A stretch of DNA of 64,000 nt from Streptomyces sp. NBC_00704 (GTDB taxonomy: Bacteria > Actinomycetota > Actinomycetes > Streptomycetales > Streptomycetaceae): assembly GCF_036226605.1 (NCBI RefSeq), contig NZ_CP109000.1, positions 6,630,501 to 6,694,500 on the forward strand. The letters are read 5' to 3'. The position numbers and the translations under genes are program-made. A model generated the notes under the pieces. The model did not search any database. It had not been told where the DNA came from and was given only the letters and a program-made list of their open reading frames with translations. This document shows positions 16,914 through 24,395 of this stretch, one piece after another (the stretch's first letter is position 1; the number at the start of each line of letters is the position of its first letter).

Positions 16914-17411
16914 TCAGCGCGCCGGGCGGCCGTTCTCCAGCTCGGCGGTCAGCGAGCCGTCGGCGAGGGCGTCCAGCGCCGCCAGCACCCGGTGGCCCAG
17001 CGGGCCCAGCAGGTATGCGGTCAGCTCCTCGCGCGGAACCAGCCGCCAGGACAGCAGCTCCGACTCCTGGAGCCGGATCGCCCCGAGGTCGTCCTCGCCC
17101 AGGACGCCGCCGTCGTACACGTACGCCACCTGCGGCGGACGGTGCGGCCCGAGCACCCAGTCCACCGCGAGGAGCCGTCCGGGCTCCCGGTCCAGGCCGA
17201 TCTCCTCCAGCGTCTCGCGGCGTGCCCCGGCGCGCGGGCTCTCGCCCTCGTCGGACTCGATCGTGCCGCCCGGCAGGGCCCAGCCCGCCCGGTAGTCGGG
17301 CTCGACGAGGAGGACCCGCCCCCCGGCGTCACGGAAGATCGTGGCCGCGCCGGCCAGGACACGGGGCAGGGAGGCGACGTAGGCGGCGAAGTCGCTGCTG
17401 GAAGTGCTCAT
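16914..17411 (-). CDS. NUDIX hydrolase
   Basis: A 165-residue NUDIX pyrophosphatase. The box reads GGTIESDEGESPRAG followed by ARRETLEEIGL. Compared with the usual GX5EX7REUXEEXGU it has about two extra residues between the first glutamate and RE, though all the acidic ligands RExxEE are present. WVLGPHRPPQVAYVYDGGVL and WRLVPREELTAYL resemble ADP-ribose or nucleotide-sugar pyrophosphatases. The ATG overlaps the stop codon of the ADP-ribosylglycohydrolase gene as TGATG, so translation is coupled. With those neighbours free ADP-ribose is an attractive substrate, but this is inference. Confidence 0.85.
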   Translation of the reverse strand: MSTSSSDFAAYVASLPRVLAGAATIFRDAGGRVLLVEPDYRAGWALPGGTIESDEGESPRAGARRETLEEIGLDREPGRLLAVDWVLGPHRPPQVAYVYDGGVLGEDDLGAIRLQESELLSWRLVPREELTAYLLGPLGHRVLAALDALADGSLTAELENGRPAR

Positions 17412-18544
17412 CAGGGAAGGGTAGACGGCGGCGCCCCGGCCGGTCCGGCCTCCCGCGGGTCCTCCCCGTGAGCGCCCTGCGCCTCGGCCAGCCGCATCGT
17501 CCGGCGCGCCAGATCGCTGATGCGGGCGCCGTCGTAACCGGACACCGCGCTGCGCACGGTGTCCTGGAGCGGCTCCGTCCACCGGGACGGGATGGCCGAG
17601 GCCCCCGCGAGGACCCCGGCCACCGAACCGGCCGTCGCCCCGTTGGAGTCGGTGTCCAGGCCGCCGCGCACGGTGAGCGCGATCGTCGCGGTGAAGTCCC
17701 CGCCGCCGTAGAGCAGTCCCGCGGTGAGGACGGCGACGTTCGGGACGACGTGGATCCAGTGCGCGCCCGCGGTCTCCCGTGTCATCGTCGCGAGGGTGTC
17801 CTCCCAGCTCAGACCGGCGGCGTGCAGGGAGGCGACCCGGCGCACCGTACGCGCCAGGCGGCTGCCCGCGGGGACGACGGCGAGCGCCTCGTCCAGCGCG
17901 TGGCGCACCGTCGGCGCGGTGAACGCCGCGGAGACCAGCGCCGCCGCGAACATCGCGCCGTACACGCCGTTTCCGGTGTGCGAGAGGACCGCGTCGCGTC
18001 GGGCCCGGGCGGCGGCGCGGCGGGGGAGCCCCGGACAGGTCCAGCCGTGGATGTCGGCGCGGATCAGAGCGCCGATCCACTCCTGGTACGGGTTGTCGTA
18101 CGTCGCGGTGAGCGGCGGCTTCAGACCGGCGGTGAGGTTGCGGTAGGCGGCCCGCTCGGCGGTGAACGTCTGGAGGTACGGCAGCCGCAGCAGCCACAGC
18201 TCGCCGACCTGCTCGGTGGTGAAGCCGAAGCCGTGCCTCTCCAGCAGGTCGAGTCCGAGGATCGCGTAGTCGACGTCGTCGTCGCGGCAGCTGCCGTGGA
18301 CACGGCCGCGTACGCAGTCGCGCCACTCCGGGCGCAGCAGCCGGGCGTCCTCGTCGTCGGCGGGCTCGGGGAGGTAGTCGGTCAGCGGCAGGGCGCCGGC
18401 CCGCCGCAGCCAGCCGTCGATGCGCTCGCGGGTCCACACCTCGCCGTGCTCGACCGGCTTGCCGAGCATGTTGCCCGCGATCCGGCCCAGCCAGCCTCCG
18501 AGGACGCGGTCGGCGAGCTGCGGTCCGTCGTCCACAGCGGTCAT
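17411..18544 (-). CDS. ADP-ribosylglycohydrolase family protein
   Basis: A 377-residue ARH-type protein, a family that hydrolyses ADP-ribose linkages on protein, DNA or O-acetyl-ADP-ribose using two magnesium ions. The family's metal motifs are visible: GSCRDDDVDYAILGL around residue 90 and GGLDTDSNGATAGSVAG around residue 290. The opening GWLGRIAGNMLGKP is also typical. The stop codon overlaps the NUDIX start. TAGACC followed closely by GGAGGG and the ATG marks the likely promoter and start. It should act before the NUDIX enzyme in a short ADP-ribose breakdown route. Confidence 0.88.
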   Translation of the reverse strand: MTAVDDGPQLADRVLGGWLGRIAGNMLGKPVEHGEVWTRERIDGWLRRAGALPLTDYLPEPADDEDARLLRPEWRDCVRGRVHGSCRDDDVDYAILGLDLLERHGFGFTTEQVGELWLLRLPYLQTFTAERAAYRNLTAGLKPPLTATYDNPYQEWIGALIRADIHGWTCPGLPRRAAARARRDAVLSHTGNGVYGAMFAAALVSAAFTAPTVRHALDEALAVVPAGSRLARTVRRVASLHAAGLSWEDTLATMTRETAGAHWIHVVPNVAVLTAGLLYGGGDFTATIALTVRGGLDTDSNGATAGSVAGVLAGASAIPSRWTEPLQDTVRSAVSGYDGARISDLARRTMRLAEAQGAHGEDPREAGPAGAPPSTLP

Positions 18545-18742
18545 CCCTCCGGTCTACCCGATCGCGGCGGAACCCGCCCGGTCTTCCCCGGCCAGGAGCC
18601 GGTCCGCGCCGGTCCGCTCCGGTCCGGCGGGCGCGTCCAGGGTGCGGGCGCCGCATGACGGCGGGGGCGCAGTGCGGTTAAGGTCACAGCGGCGCGACTG
18701 GCCCTGACGTGCGCGGGGCCCGGAGAGCAAGGGGATGGCAAG

Positions 18743-19894
18743 GTGGCGGACGCTGCAACGCAGGGCACCCGACGGGTGCTCGTGGCCGCGGACAAGTTCA
18801 AGGGCTCGCTGACGGCCGTGCAGGTCGCCGAGCGGGTGACGGCGGGGCTGCGCCGGGCCGTACCGGACGTCGAGGTGACGGCCCTGCCCGTCGCCGACGG
18901 CGGTGACGGCACCGTGGCCGCGGCGGTCGCGGCCGGCTTCGAGCGCCGGGAGGTGCGGGTCGCCGGGCCCCTCGGGGACGAGGTGACCGCGGCGTTCGCG
19001 GTGCGCGGCGACACGGCGGTCGTGGAGATGGCCGAGGCGAGCGGGCTGCAACGGCTCCCCGCCGGCGTCCTCGCCCCGCTCACGGCGTCCACGTACGGCT
19101 CGGGGCAGCTGCTGCGCGCCGCGCTGGACGAAGGCGTGCGGACGATCGTGTTCGGCGTGGGCGGCAGCGCGACGACGGACGGCGGCGCGGGCATGCTGTC
19201 GGCGCTCGGCGCGCGGTTCCTCGACGCGGACGGCGAGCCTGTGGCGCCGGGCGGCGGCGGTCTCGCGGACCTGGCGCGGGCCGACCTGTCGGGGCTGGAC
19301 CCCCGGCTGGCGGCCGTGGAGCTGGTCCTGGCGAGCGACGTCGACAACCCGCTGACCGGTCCGAAGGGCGCGCCCGCCGTCTACGGGCCGCAGAAGGGCG
19401 CCTCGCCGGACGACGTCGGCACGCTGGACGCGGCGCTCGTCCACTTCGCGAAGGTCCTGGAGACCGAGGTGGGCCCGAGGGCCGCGGAGTACGCGGCGGC
19501 GCCGGGCGCGGGGGCCGCGGGCGGCATCGGCTACGGGGCGCTGCTGGTGGGCGCCCGCTTCCGCGCCGGCATCGAGGTCATGCTCGACGTGCTGGGCTTC
19601 GCGGCGGCGCTGGAGCCGGCCGAGCTGGTCATCACGGGGGAGGGCTCCCTCGACGAGCAGACCCTGCACGGCAAGGCTCCCGCGGGCGTGGCCGCGGCCG
19701 CCCGCGCGGCCGGCAAGGACGTCGTCGCGGTGTGCGGCCGCCTCCAGCTCCCGCCCGAGGCGCTGGGGCGGGCCGGGATCCGCCGGGCGTACCCCCTGAC
19801 CGACGAGGAGCCGGACGTCGCCGTCTGCATCACGGAGGCGGGCCCCCTCCTGGAGCGCGTCGCCGAACGGATCGGGCGGGACTTCCTGACCTGA
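18743..19894 (+). CDS. Glycerate kinase
   Basis: A 383-residue kinase of the GarK/GlxK family that phosphorylates D-glycerate to 2- or 3-phosphoglycerate. Typical segments are ADKFKGSLTAVQVAE near the N-terminus, LPVADGGDGTV, VGGSATTDGGAGML, DVDNPLTGPKGA, and ITGEGSLDEQTLHGKAP near the C-terminus. The start is a GTG with AGCAAGGGG about 8 bases before it; the nearby ATG at 18735 is out of frame. It stands alone between divergent and convergent neighbours and is followed by a very strong terminator. Confidence 0.92.
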   Translation: MADAATQGTRRVLVAADKFKGSLTAVQVAERVTAGLRRAVPDVEVTALPVADGGDGTVAAAVAAGFERREVRVAGPLGDEVTAAFAVRGDTAVVEMAEASGLQRLPAGVLAPLTASTYGSGQLLRAALDEGVRTIVFGVGGSATTDGGAGMLSALGARFLDADGEPVAPGGGGLADLARADLSGLDPRLAAVELVLASDVDNPLTGPKGAPAVYGPQKGASPDDVGTLDAALVHFAKVLETEVGPRAAEYAAAPGAGAAGGIGYGALLVGARFRAGIEVMLDVLGFAAALEPAELVITGEGSLDEQTLHGKAPAGVAAAARAAGKDVVAVCGRLQLPPEALGRAGIRRAYPLTDEEPDVAVCITEAGPLLERVAERIGRDFLT

Positions 19895-19969
19895 GCCCGC
19901 ACGGCGGACGGGGGACGGCGGGAAAGGCTGAAGACGACGGAAGCGACGGACGCGACGGAAGACGACCCA

Positions 19970-20019
19970 AGACGCGGGAGGGGGCCCGAACCAGATGGTT
20001 CGGGCCCCCTCCCGCGTCT
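19970..20019. terminator. Perfect 23-bp hairpin terminator between glycerate kinase and pssA
   Basis: Arms 19970-19992 and 19997-20019 are perfectly complementary, with a 4-base AGAT loop. The stem begins AGACGCGGGAGGGGG and is strongly GC-rich. It lies between two convergent genes and should act on both strands; there is no U-tract, as is common in Streptomyces. Confidence 0.85.
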
Positions 20020-20036
20020 CACGACCGCGTTCACCG

Positions 20037-20891
20037 CTACGGCAGCTGCGCCGCCCGGGCCTCGCGGCGGTTGCCGCGGAAGTTGTTCACCCGGCGGGCC
20101 GTGGCGAACAGCGGGATGACCGCGCCCATGACCAGCTGGAGCGCGCAGCCCGTCTGGAGCAGGAGCTGACCGCTCGGGGCGTCGAACGCCCAGGCCGCCA
20201 GCAGGCCCATCGACAGCACGATCCAGGCGAGCATCGCGCCGGCGAGGCGGCCCCGCGGCTTCGGGTACTCGACCCGGCTCACCATCAGCCAGGCGGTGCC
20301 CAGGATGGCCATGAGCGTCGCCGCGAACGGCAGCTCGAGAAGCACGATGGACACGACCGTGAGCGCGCCGAACGGCGACGGCATGCCCTGGAAGGTGCCG
20401 TCCTTGACGGTGACGCACGAGAATCTCGCGAGCCTGAGCACCACCGCCAGCAGCACCACGATCGCGCCGACCGCCGCGACCCGCTGGTGCGCGTCGTCGG
20501 CGACCATGCCGTAGACCAGGACGAAGTACGCCGGGGCCAGGCCGAAGCTGATCAGGTCCGACAGGTTGTCCAGCTCGGCGCCCATCGGCGAGGAGCGGAG
20601 CTTGCGCGCGACCAGGCCGTCGAAGAGGTCGAAGACGGCCGCGCAGAGCATCAGGATGACCGCCGTGGCGGCGCTGTGCCGGGCCATGCCCGACTCCTGG
20701 CTGCCGGTGAGGTGCGGGATCAGGATGCCCGTGGTGGTGAAGTACACCGCCATGAAGCCGCACGTGGCGTTGCCGAGGGTGAGGGTGTCCGCTATCGACA
20801 GGCGCAGCGAGAGGGGCATCTCCTCGTCGTCGTCCACGTCGTCGGCCTCGGGCACCCAGCCCGCCTGGGTCTCCGGGTCAATCACGGTCAA
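20037..20891 (-). CDS. pssA: CDP-diacylglycerol--serine O-phosphatidyltransferase
   Basis: A 284-residue membrane enzyme that makes phosphatidylserine from CDP-diacylglycerol and serine. The CDP-alcohol phosphotransferase signature DGx2ARx8Gx3Dx3D is complete: FDGLVARKL, then GAELDNLSD. Several hydrophobic helices follow (VLVYGMVADD, AVGAIVVLLAVVLRL and others). The gene overlaps the end of psd by 14 bases, so the two are coupled. The start is probably the TTG at 20891 with AGGGGTG 7 bases upstream; the GTG two codons later is possible. Confidence 0.92.
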   Translation of the reverse strand: MTVIDPETQAGWVPEADDVDDDEEMPLSLRLSIADTLTLGNATCGFMAVYFTTTGILIPHLTGSQESGMARHSAATAVILMLCAAVFDLFDGLVARKLRSSPMGAELDNLSDLISFGLAPAYFVLVYGMVADDAHQRVAAVGAIVVLLAVVLRLARFSCVTVKDGTFQGMPSPFGALTVVSIVLLELPFAATLMAILGTAWLMVSRVEYPKPRGRLAGAMLAWIVLSMGLLAAWAFDAPSGQLLLQTGCALQLVMGAVIPLFATARRVNNFRGNRREARAAQLP

Positions 20892-21534
20892 TGCGAGTCA
20901 CCCCTGCCACGGTCTTCTGCCCCACCTCGACCGCGACCTCCACGCCCTCGGGCAGGTAGACGTCGACGCGGGAGCCGAAACGGATCAGGCCGATCCGCTC
21001 GCCCTGCTCGACCTTCGTGCCCTCGGGGATGTAGGGGACGATGCGGCGCGCGACGGCTCCGGCGATCTGGATCATCTCGATGTCACCGAGTTCGGTGTCG
21101 AAGTGCCAGACGACGCGCTCGTTGTTCTCGCTCTCCTTGTTGAACGCCGGCACGAACCCGCCGGGGATGTGCTCGACCGACGTCACGGTGCCGGCCAGCG
21201 GCGCGCGGTTGACGTGGACGTTGAGCGGGCTCATGAAGATCGCGACCCGGGTGCGTCCGTCCTTCCACGGCATGATGCTCTGCACCACACCGTCGGCGGG
21301 CGAGATGACCCGGCCCGGGGCGATCTCGCGCTCGGGGTCGCGGAAGAACCACAGCATGCCCGCCGCGAGAGCGGTGGCGGGCACGGCGACGGCCTTGGCG
21401 GCGCCCGAGCGGCGGGCGCGCAGCAGGCTGACGGCTGCGGTGGCGACGGTCGGCAGGAGCCACGGCGATGCTCCGCGCGCGAGGCGTGCGCCTACCAGGC
21501 TGTCGCGGTGTGCAGAGGTTTGGCTGTGGGGCAT
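20878..21534 (-). CDS. psd: Phosphatidylserine decarboxylase (proenzyme)
   Basis: A 218-residue short form of phosphatidylserine decarboxylase, giving phosphatidylethanolamine. It is made as a proenzyme that cuts itself at G187-S188 (LIRFGSRVDVYLP) to leave a pyruvoyl group on S188. Other family segments are WFFRDPEREI, VISPADGVVQ and FMSPLNVHVNRAP. One or two hydrophobic helices near residues 22-60 anchor it to the membrane. The ATG at 21534 has GAAGGTC upstream; a longer reading to 21615 lacks a ribosome site. It runs into pssA, which makes its substrate. Confidence 0.93.
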   Translation of the reverse strand: MPHSQTSAHRDSLVGARLARGASPWLLPTVATAAVSLLRARRSGAAKAVAVPATALAAGMLWFFRDPEREIAPGRVISPADGVVQSIMPWKDGRTRVAIFMSPLNVHVNRAPLAGTVTSVEHIPGGFVPAFNKESENNERVVWHFDTELGDIEMIQIAGAVARRIVPYIPEGTKVEQGERIGLIRFGSRVDVYLPEGVEVAVEVGQKTVAGVTRIDRD

Positions 21535-21661
21535 GGATGACCTTCGTAGCGGATGATGCCGCGCTTCGACGGGGGGACGGCGGCTTTCCGCGATCGTAGC
21601 GGTTCGGGACCACAACTGGGTAAGTCAGGAAGCGGAGTCGACGGCCGGGGAAAGTTGACGG

Positions 21662-21690
21662 GGTGTGATCTTCTTCTCGAAGAAAACACC
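21662..21690 (-). terminator. Terminator after the ethylmalonyl-CoA operon
   Basis: The stem GGTGT/ACACC encloses TTCTTC-TC-GAAGAA. It lies 14 bases past the acyl-CoA dehydrogenase stop and before psd on the same strand, so it likely ends the five-gene operon. Confidence 0.6.
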
Positions 21691-21704
21691 TCCAACCGGG
21701 ACGA

Positions 21705-22910
21705 TCAGCCCTGGAACCGATACTCCTCGAGCAATCTGCGCCCGATGATCATTTTCTGGATTTCGGCGGTGCCTTCACCGATCAGCAACATCGGGGCCTC
21801 GCGGTAGAGGCGCTCGATCTCGTACTCCTTGGAGAAGCCGTACCCGCCGTGGATCCGGAAGGAGTCCTCCACGACCTCCTTGCAGTACTCGGAGGCGAGG
21901 TACTTCGCCATCCCTGCTTCGAGGTCGTTTCGTTCTCCCGAGTCCTTTTTGCGTGCGGCGTTCACCATCATCGCATGGGCGGCCTCGACCTTGGTAGCCA
22001 TCTCGGCCAGCTTGAACTGGATGGCCTGGTGCTGGGCGATCGGCTTGCCGAACGTGTGCCGCTGCTGGGCGTACCGGACGCCGAGTTCGAAGGCACGCTG
22101 AGCGACGCCGCAGCCACGCGCCGCGACGTTCACGCGGCCAACCTCGACCCCGTCCATCATTTGGTAAAAACCTCGGCCGGTGGCCCCGCCGAGCACCCGA
22201 TCGGCGGAAAGCCGCAGGCCGTCCATGATCAGCTCGGTCGTGTCGACGCCCTTGTAGCCCATCTTGTCGATCTTGCCCGGGATGGTCAGGCCGGGGCGGA
22301 CCTCGCCGAAGCCGGGCTCCTTCTCGATGAGGAAGGTCGTCATCGACTTGTGGGGCGCCGTGCCCTCGGGGTGTCCTTCGTCACTTCGGACCAGAACGGC
22401 CACCAGGGATGAGGTTCCGCCGTTCGTCAGCCACATCTTCTGGCCGTTGAGGACGTACTCGTCGCCGTCCTTCACCGCCTTCGACGTGATCGCGGACACG
22501 TCCGAGCCGAGGGCCGGCTCCGACATGGAGAACGCGCCGCGGATGTCGCCGGCCGCCATCCTCGGCAGGTAGTGGTCCTTCTGCTCCTGCGTGCCGTGCT
22601 GCTTGAGCATGTACGCCACGATGAAGTGGGTGTTGATGATGCCCGAGACGGACATCCAGCCACGGGCGATCTCCTCCACGCACAGGGCGTAGGTGAGGAG
22701 CGACTCGCCCAGGCCGCCGTACTCCTCGGGGATCATCAGGCCGAACAGGCCCAACTCCTTGAGGCCGTCGACGATCTGCTGCGGGTACTCGTCGCGGTGC
22801 TCCAGCTCGGTGGCGACCGGGATGATCTCCTTGTCCACGAAGTCGCGGACGGTGGAGAGGATCTCCTGCTGGACGTCTGTCAGACCGGCGGTCTGGGCGA
22901 GGCGGGCCAT
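21705..22910 (-). CDS. Acyl-CoA dehydrogenase, probable methylsuccinyl-CoA dehydrogenase
   Basis: A 401-residue FAD-dependent acyl-CoA dehydrogenase. FSMSEPALGSDVSAI and WLTNGG are the FAD/substrate segments; the catalytic base is the glutamate in LLIGEGTAEIQK near residue 375; RIHGGYGFSKEYEIERLYREAP is the usual C-terminal region. It is the last gene of an operon that begins with ccr. By position it should oxidise (2S)-methylsuccinyl-CoA to mesaconyl-CoA. It is clearly shorter than the roughly 550-residue methylsuccinyl-CoA dehydrogenases known from Rhodobacter. The ATG is 3 bases after the MaoC stop. Confidence 0.85.
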   Translation of the reverse strand: MARLAQTAGLTDVQQEILSTVRDFVDKEIIPVATELEHRDEYPQQIVDGLKELGLFGLMIPEEYGGLGESLLTYALCVEEIARGWMSVSGIINTHFIVAYMLKQHGTQEQKDHYLPRMAAGDIRGAFSMSEPALGSDVSAITSKAVKDGDEYVLNGQKMWLTNGGTSSLVAVLVRSDEGHPEGTAPHKSMTTFLIEKEPGFGEVRPGLTIPGKIDKMGYKGVDTTELIMDGLRLSADRVLGGATGRGFYQMMDGVEVGRVNVAARGCGVAQRAFELGVRYAQQRHTFGKPIAQHQAIQFKLAEMATKVEAAHAMMVNAARKKDSGERNDLEAGMAKYLASEYCKEVVEDSFRIHGGYGFSKEYEIERLYREAPMLLIGEGTAEIQKMIIGRRLLEEYRFQG

Positions 22911-22913
22911 CGA

Positions 22914-23420
22914 TCAGCCTTCCTGAAGTTCCGGGCGGCCGGGCTGCTCTCCGCCGCGCTCCTTGATGTACGTCTCGGTCGGCACCATCACCTTGCGGCG
23001 GAACACGCAGACCATGGTGCCGTCCTGCTTGTAGCCCCTGGTCTCGACGTACACGATGCCGCGGTCGTTCTTCGACTTGGACGGCCACTTGTCCAGCACG
23101 GTCGTCTGGCCGTAGACCGTGTCGCCGTGGAACGTCGGCGCGACGTGCTTGAGCGACTCGATCTCCAGGTTGGCGATCGCCTTGCCGGACACGTCCGGCA
23201 CGGACATGCCGAGCAGGAGCGAGTAGATGTAGTTGCCCACGACGACGTTCTTGCCGAAATCGGTCGTCTTCTCCGCATAGTTCGCGTCCATGTGGAGGGG
23301 GTGGTGGTTCATGGTGAGGAGACAGAACAGGTGGTCGTCGTACTCGGTGACCGTCTTGCCCGGCCAGTGCTTGTACGTCGCCCCGACCTCGAACTCCTCG
23401 TAGGTGCGTCCGAACTGCAT
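22914..23420 (-). CDS. MaoC-type hydratase, probable mesaconyl-CoA hydratase
   Basis: A 168-residue single hot-dog-fold protein of the MaoC (R)-hydratase family. It opens QFGRTYEEFEVGATYKHWPGKTVTEYDD, and LFCLLTMNHHPLHMDANYAEKT carries the residues expected for the hydratase active site. From the operon, its likely substrate is mesaconyl-CoA, giving beta-methylmalyl-CoA. The proteobacterial mesaconyl-CoA hydratase is about twice as long, with two hot-dog units; here a dimer would be needed to build the same site. Confidence 0.82.
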   Translation of the reverse strand: MQFGRTYEEFEVGATYKHWPGKTVTEYDDHLFCLLTMNHHPLHMDANYAEKTTDFGKNVVVGNYIYSLLLGMSVPDVSGKAIANLEIESLKHVAPTFHGDTVYGQTTVLDKWPSKSKNDRGIVYVETRGYKQDGTMVCVFRRKVMVPTETYIKERGGEQPGRPELQEG

Positions 23421-23435
23421 CGCGCCCAGCGCTCC

Positions 23436-24395
23436 TTAGTTGTCGGGGGTCTCGAACTTCGACGTGCGCCGCATGCCGGCCGCCCGTCCCTTGCCGGAGA
23501 TGACCAGCGCCATCTTGCGGCTGGCCTCGTCGATCATCTCGTCGCCGAGCATCGCCGAGCCCTTCTTCCCGCCCGCCTCGGACGTGTAGTAGTCGTAGGC
23601 GTCCAGGATCAGCTCGGCGTGGTCGTAGTCCTCCTGCGACGGCGAGAAGATCTCGTTGGACGCCTCGACCTGGCCCGGGTGCAGCACCCACTTGCCGTCG
23701 AAGCCCAGCGCGGCGGCGCGCTGCGCGACCGCGCGGTAGCCGTCCACGTTGCGGATCTGCAGGTAGGGGCCGTCGATCGCCTGGAGGTCGTTGGCGCGGG
23801 CCGCCATCAGGATCTTCATCAGGATGTAGTGGTAGGCGTCCGCCGGGTAACCGGGCGGCTGCTCGCCCACGACCAGCGACTTCATGTTGATGGAGGCCAT
23901 GAAGTCGGCCGGGCCGAAGATGATCGTCTCGATGCGCGGCGAGGCCTGCGCGATCTCGTTGACGTTGTTCAGGCCCTGCGCGTTCTCGATCTGCGCCTCG
24001 ATGCCGATGCGGCCGACCTCGAAGCCCATGGTCTTCTCGATCTGCGTCAGGAGCAGGTCCAGGGCGACGATCTGCTGGGCGTTCTGCACCTTCGGCAGCA
24101 TGATGCAGTCGAGGTTGGGGCCGGCGCCCTCGACGACCGTGACGACGTCGCGGTACGTCCATTCGGTCGTCCAGTCGTTGACGCGCACGACCCTCGTCTT
24201 GCCCGTCCAGTCGCCCTCGTTGAGGAACTTGACGATGGTGTGCCGCGCCTCGGGCTTGGCGAGCGGCGCGCACGCGTCCTCGAGGTCCAGGAAGACCTGG
24301 TCGGCCGGCAGACCCTGCGCCTTCTCCAGGAAGCGGGGGTTGCTGCCCGGAACGGCGAGACAGGAGCGCCGCGGACGAAGACGGTTGACAGTCAT
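23436..24395 (-). CDS. HpcH/HpaI-CitE family lyase, probable malyl-CoA/beta-methylmalyl-CoA lyase
   Basis: A 319-residue TIM-barrel lyase of the citrate lyase beta/malyl-CoA lyase group. Visible are RRSCLAVPGSNPRFLEKA, VFLDLEDACAPLAKPEAR (metal/substrate site), IMLPKVQNAQQI, GIEAQIENAQGLNNVNEIA (with the metal-binding Glu) and FGPADFMASINM. In the ethylmalonyl-CoA pathway it would split beta-methylmalyl-CoA to glyoxylate and propionyl-CoA. GGAGGT lies 7 bases before the ATG, which overlaps the mutase stop codon as ATGA. Confidence 0.88.
   Translation of the reverse strand: MTVNRLRPRRSCLAVPGSNPRFLEKAQGLPADQVFLDLEDACAPLAKPEARHTIVKFLNEGDWTGKTRVVRVNDWTTEWTYRDVVTVVEGAGPNLDCIMLPKVQNAQQIVALDLLLTQIEKTMGFEVGRIGIEAQIENAQGLNNVNEIAQASPRIETIIFGPADFMASINMKSLVVGEQPPGYPADAYHYILMKILMAARANDLQAIDGPYLQIRNVDGYRAVAQRAAALGFDGKWVLHPGQVEASNEIFSPSQEDYDHAELILDAYDYYTSEAGGKKGSAMLGDEMIDEASRKMALVISGKGRAAGMRRTSKFETPDN

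Noticed and set aside
16914..18656. A single 580-codon minus-strand protein joining the NUDIX domain to an upstream Arg-rich part
   Set aside because: The upstream part is the ADP-ribosylglycohydrolase gene read in the wrong frame. The NUDIX gene starts at 17411, coupled to that gene's stop.
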